Part shown: in pieces, positions 61,856 through 64,000 of the stretch
Layout: every line of letters begins with the position of its first letter
Numbering within the stretch: position 1 is the stretch's first letter
Assembly (NCBI GenBank): GCA_963717075.1
Contig: CAVQVI010000016.1
Coordinates: forward strand, 124,001 to 188,000
Reading direction: 5' to 3'
Source: JBGOTP01 sp963717075
GTDB lineage: Bacteria > Acidobacteriota > Vicinamibacteria > Vicinamibacterales > CAVVIG01
Length of the DNA stretch: 64,000 nucleotides
The notes under the pieces: model-generated
Databases searched by the model: none
The model's input: the letters and a program-made list of their open reading frames with translations, nothing else
What the model was told of the DNA's origin: nothing
Made by a program: the position numbers and the translations under genes

Positions 61856-63766
61856 CTACGGCTGGTCTAACGCTTTCGGCTTGAAGTTCTGAGATGAAGA
61901 CCTCGGGATGGGCCCCGTGTGAACCGGTGCAGGGACGCCAATTTGTTGCCAATCCGAGGGCAGCGACGGATCGATCGGGCGAAGCTTTGCAGTGACTTCC
62001 GTGAGCCGATCGGCGGGCACGTGGACCGCTGCCGACCATCGTTCGAATCCGTCTTGCGTGATCTGAACTGCCAGGGAACCCGCTCGCTGCCGGGGTACCT
62101 TGAACGGCGTCACGCCCGCTGCCTTGCCGTTGATCAAGACCGAGGCTCCGGGTGGAATAGAAGTGATCGACAGAGTCCCGACGAACGTACGCGGCGTGCT
62201 GGCGATCGCCGACTCTCGATCCCCCGATCTCTGCTCCGACGCAGAAACTCGTCCCCCGCCGGTTGACGGAGAGGCGTTGGCCCTGAGCGCAGTGGTGGAC
62301 GGCGCGCGAGGTTGGCCGGCAACCGACTCTGCGGACAGAGTTGCATCCCCCGGCGTCGTTGCTGGCGCCGCAGAGATCGACATCTGGTTGATGGACGCGA
62401 GCGACACACCAGTCTCCGGAGTCGCGCCACGGCTTGTCCTGATCAGGGCTCCAACTGCGACAGCAGTCACTATCACCATGACAGGCACAGGGACTCTGAC
62501 CATCCACGGCAGCCGGACGGCACGGATCGTCTGTTTGGTGTTCACGAAGCGGCGCAGAACACCTCTATCCGCCCGTTTCCCACTCTCGGTGGTCGCGTAG
62601 GACCGGGAACGGAGATCGACGTCTGCCGGGACGTCCCCGAGCAACCGTTCGAGCTGTTGCGCCGTCTGGACGGGACGACCATCGATTCGTACTGCCCGCC
62701 GTTGAGAAGGGGTCTGCTCGGTCGCCCCGCTGGAGACGACCCGTTCGACTCGCTGAATCGTCTCCTCGGCTTCTGCAACCCGCTGGAGCCATCCCGCGAC
62801 GATGCCCTCGGTCCGTCGGAGCGTGTCTTCGGTCCGAACGAGCCGTGTATCGATGCTCTCATAGAGCTCACACAGCGTCTTGTCGGCCACGGCCTCTTGG
62901 GTGCGCTGGAGCGCCGCCTCAACTCGCACCAGTCGGTCGTCGATCTGTGTGCGCAAATCGTCGAGTGCCTCGTCAATCGCGTCACCGTCAATCGGTCCGC
63001 TCACCGTTTCGACTCGCGCCAACCGTTGGTCGATCCTCGCGCAGAAGTCGGGAAGCGTGGCCAGCGCCGCGAGATGTTTCTCGAGCTGGAGCCATCCAGC
63101 AACGATGCCCTCGGGCCGTCGGAGCGTGTCTTCGGTCCGAACCAGCCGTGCATCGATGTTCTCACAGAGCTCGCGCAGCGTCTTGTCGGCCACGTCGGTG
63201 CGCTGGAGCGCCACCTCGACTCGCACCAGTCGGTCGTCGATCTGTGTGCGCAAATCGTCGAGTGCCTCGTCAATCGTGTCATCGTCAATCGGTCCGCTCA
63301 CCGCTTCGACTCGCGCCAACCGTTGGTCGATCCTCGCGCAGAGGTCAGGAAGCATGGCCAGCGCCGCGAGATGTTTCTCGAGATGGCTAATCGCTTCTGT
63401 CGTCACCGGTTCGGCGTGAGCGCCCCGCTGGAGGTGCGTCGTCTCCCATGATGCTTTCGATGATCGCAAGCGCCACAACCAAGACCGACCACGGTCGTCT
63501 GGCCGCTTGGCAGGCGAGGCCACGCCGGCACGAGGTGGTTGTGCCTGAGTCAACACGGCGGGCGGAACGCTGTCACGTCGTCCCGGCGAAGCCTGCTCGG
63601 AAACGAAAATCGACAAAGAGTCGACTTCGGGCCCGATGCGCGGATCCGGAGGGTCGCCGACGTCGGTCGCCGAAGACGGACCATTCAGCGGGAGTTCGCC
63701 GTACTGTAGTGGCTCTCCGGCAGCGGATCCTGTTGAGGGATTATCGCAGTCGGGCTGGACATCCAT
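61856..63766 (-). CDS. Coiled-coil TM protein with PEGA C-terminus (paralogue B)
   Basis: 636 residues. Same front, coiled coil and TM (VRVPVPVMVIVTAVAVGALI) as paralogue A, but the coiled-coil block of about 99 residues (LEKHLAALA... to EGIVAGWLQ) is present twice in a row. After the TM and linker a complete PEGA repeat follows (TLSITSIPPGASVLINGKAA, GVTPFKVPRQRAGSLAVQIT), and the protein ends shortly after. The NTF2-like end of paralogue A is missing. Confidence 0.75.
   Translation of the reverse strand: MDVQPDCDNPSTGSAAGEPLQYGELPLNGPSSATDVGDPPDPRIGPEVDSLSIFVSEQASPGRRDSVPPAVLTQAQPPRAGVASPAKRPDDRGRSWLWRLRSSKASWETTHLQRGAHAEPVTTEAISHLEKHLAALAMLPDLCARIDQRLARVEAVSGPIDDDTIDEALDDLRTQIDDRLVRVEVALQRTDVADKTLRELCENIDARLVRTEDTLRRPEGIVAGWLQLEKHLAALATLPDFCARIDQRLARVETVSGPIDGDAIDEALDDLRTQIDDRLVRVEAALQRTQEAVADKTLCELYESIDTRLVRTEDTLRRTEGIVAGWLQRVAEAEETIQRVERVVSSGATEQTPSQRRAVRIDGRPVQTAQQLERLLGDVPADVDLRSRSYATTESGKRADRGVLRRFVNTKQTIRAVRLPWMVRVPVPVMVIVTAVAVGALIRTSRGATPETGVSLASINQMSISAAPATTPGDATLSAESVAGQPRAPSTTALRANASPSTGGGRVSASEQRSGDRESAIASTPRTFVGTLSITSIPPGASVLINGKAAGVTPFKVPRQRAGSLAVQITQDGFERWSAAVHVPADRLTEVTAKLRPIDPSLPSDWQQIGVPAPVHTGPIPRSSSQNFKPKALDQP
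62780..63385. repeat. In-frame tandem duplication of about 297 bases
   Basis: GAGATGTTTCTCGAG occurs at 63071 and 63368, 297 bases apart, and the flanking sequence repeats likewise. Paralogue A has a single copy, so this arose after the gene duplicated. Confidence 0.75.
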
Positions 63767-63887
63767 GCGGATCGCCCTCCGTTCGGATCGCGAAGTGACA
63801 GAACCTCTGCCAACGCAATGTATATCACGGCTCTACACGATCGAGGGGGCATGTGTGGGCAATTTACACTGCTGGGTTGGCGATGCA
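63444..63887. repeat. Duplicated segment, copy B
   Basis: Matches 60360-60803 at 3,084-base offset. Upstream homology ends at 63887. From there the window continues with unrelated sequence. Confidence 0.75.
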
Positions 63888-64000
63888 ACGCGACCGGCTC
63901 ATCTGAGGCATTGTCCTGATCGAGCCTTGGGGTATAACACTACTGAATTCCAACTTCGTCACAACGCGTTCTTTCGCCCCGACCTGTGGCGGAACAAGAG

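Noticed and set aside
62312..63451. 379-residue plus-strand open frame
   Set aside because: Antisense shadow of paralogue B. The repeats in it mirror the coiled-coil duplication.

Overview
The window looks like part of a high-GC, Gram-negative, soil or sediment type chromosome. The best match I can argue is Acidobacteriota, probably a Vicinamibacteria-like lineage. The reasons are a Ser/Thr kinase fused to a TolB-type propeller, a BACON-repeat lipoprotein, PEGA and TonB-C proteins, secreted PQQ-type propellers, an ABA4-like membrane protein and short hairpin repeats between genes. This placement is inference from gene content, not a database result.

Layout. 1-5270: aromatic amino acid block in one direction (trpC end, trpF, trpB, trpA, chorismate mutase, DAHP synthase, prephenate dehydrogenase). 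5293-7857: CoA-transferase A and B plus thiolase, a ketone-body or acetoacetyl-CoA module. 7876-10584: JAMM peptidase, PKD-like secreted protein, leucyl aminopeptidase and a small membrane protein. 10607-14684 (minus): glycolate oxidase operon glcD-glcE-glcF. 14762-22441: lipoprotein sugar dehydrogenase, NapH-like ferredoxin membrane protein, ApbE flavin transferase, VOC dioxygenase, DUF983 and a B12-type radical SAM enzyme. 22513-31916 (minus): signalling and envelope genes (degenerate ATPase, TonB-C, PEGA, active and degenerate GGDEF proteins, SLOG-like protein, cation/proton antiporter, lipoprotein). 32094-41513: secreted propellers, Aat, metallo-beta-lactamase fold hydrolase, receiver protein and a wHTH-zinc ribbon regulator.

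41551-43585 holds tRNA-Glu(UUC) and a very small integrated element. A 42-bp copy of the tRNA 3' end recurs at 43544-43585, and the 2 kb between the copies carries a decayed tyrosine integrase and a PemK/MazF-like toxin-antitoxin pair. 48331-50543 is a second foreign-looking patch of lower GC, with a serine recombinase remnant and a predicted 2OG-Fe(II) oxygenase.

50811-54329 is bracketed by two direct copies of a 112-bp repeat and holds envelope proteins. The right end (55429-63887) has an outer-membrane type barrel, a seven-repeat BACON lipoprotein, and a duplicated large transmembrane gene. The two paralogues share a coiled-coil front and TM segment but keep different C-terminal modules (NTF2-like versus PEGA).

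The first 7.9 kb has at least six single-base frame breaks in otherwise intact housekeeping genes, and the kinase at 45671 has another. They look like sequence or assembly errors, so those genes are annotated as whole genes with the break noted.
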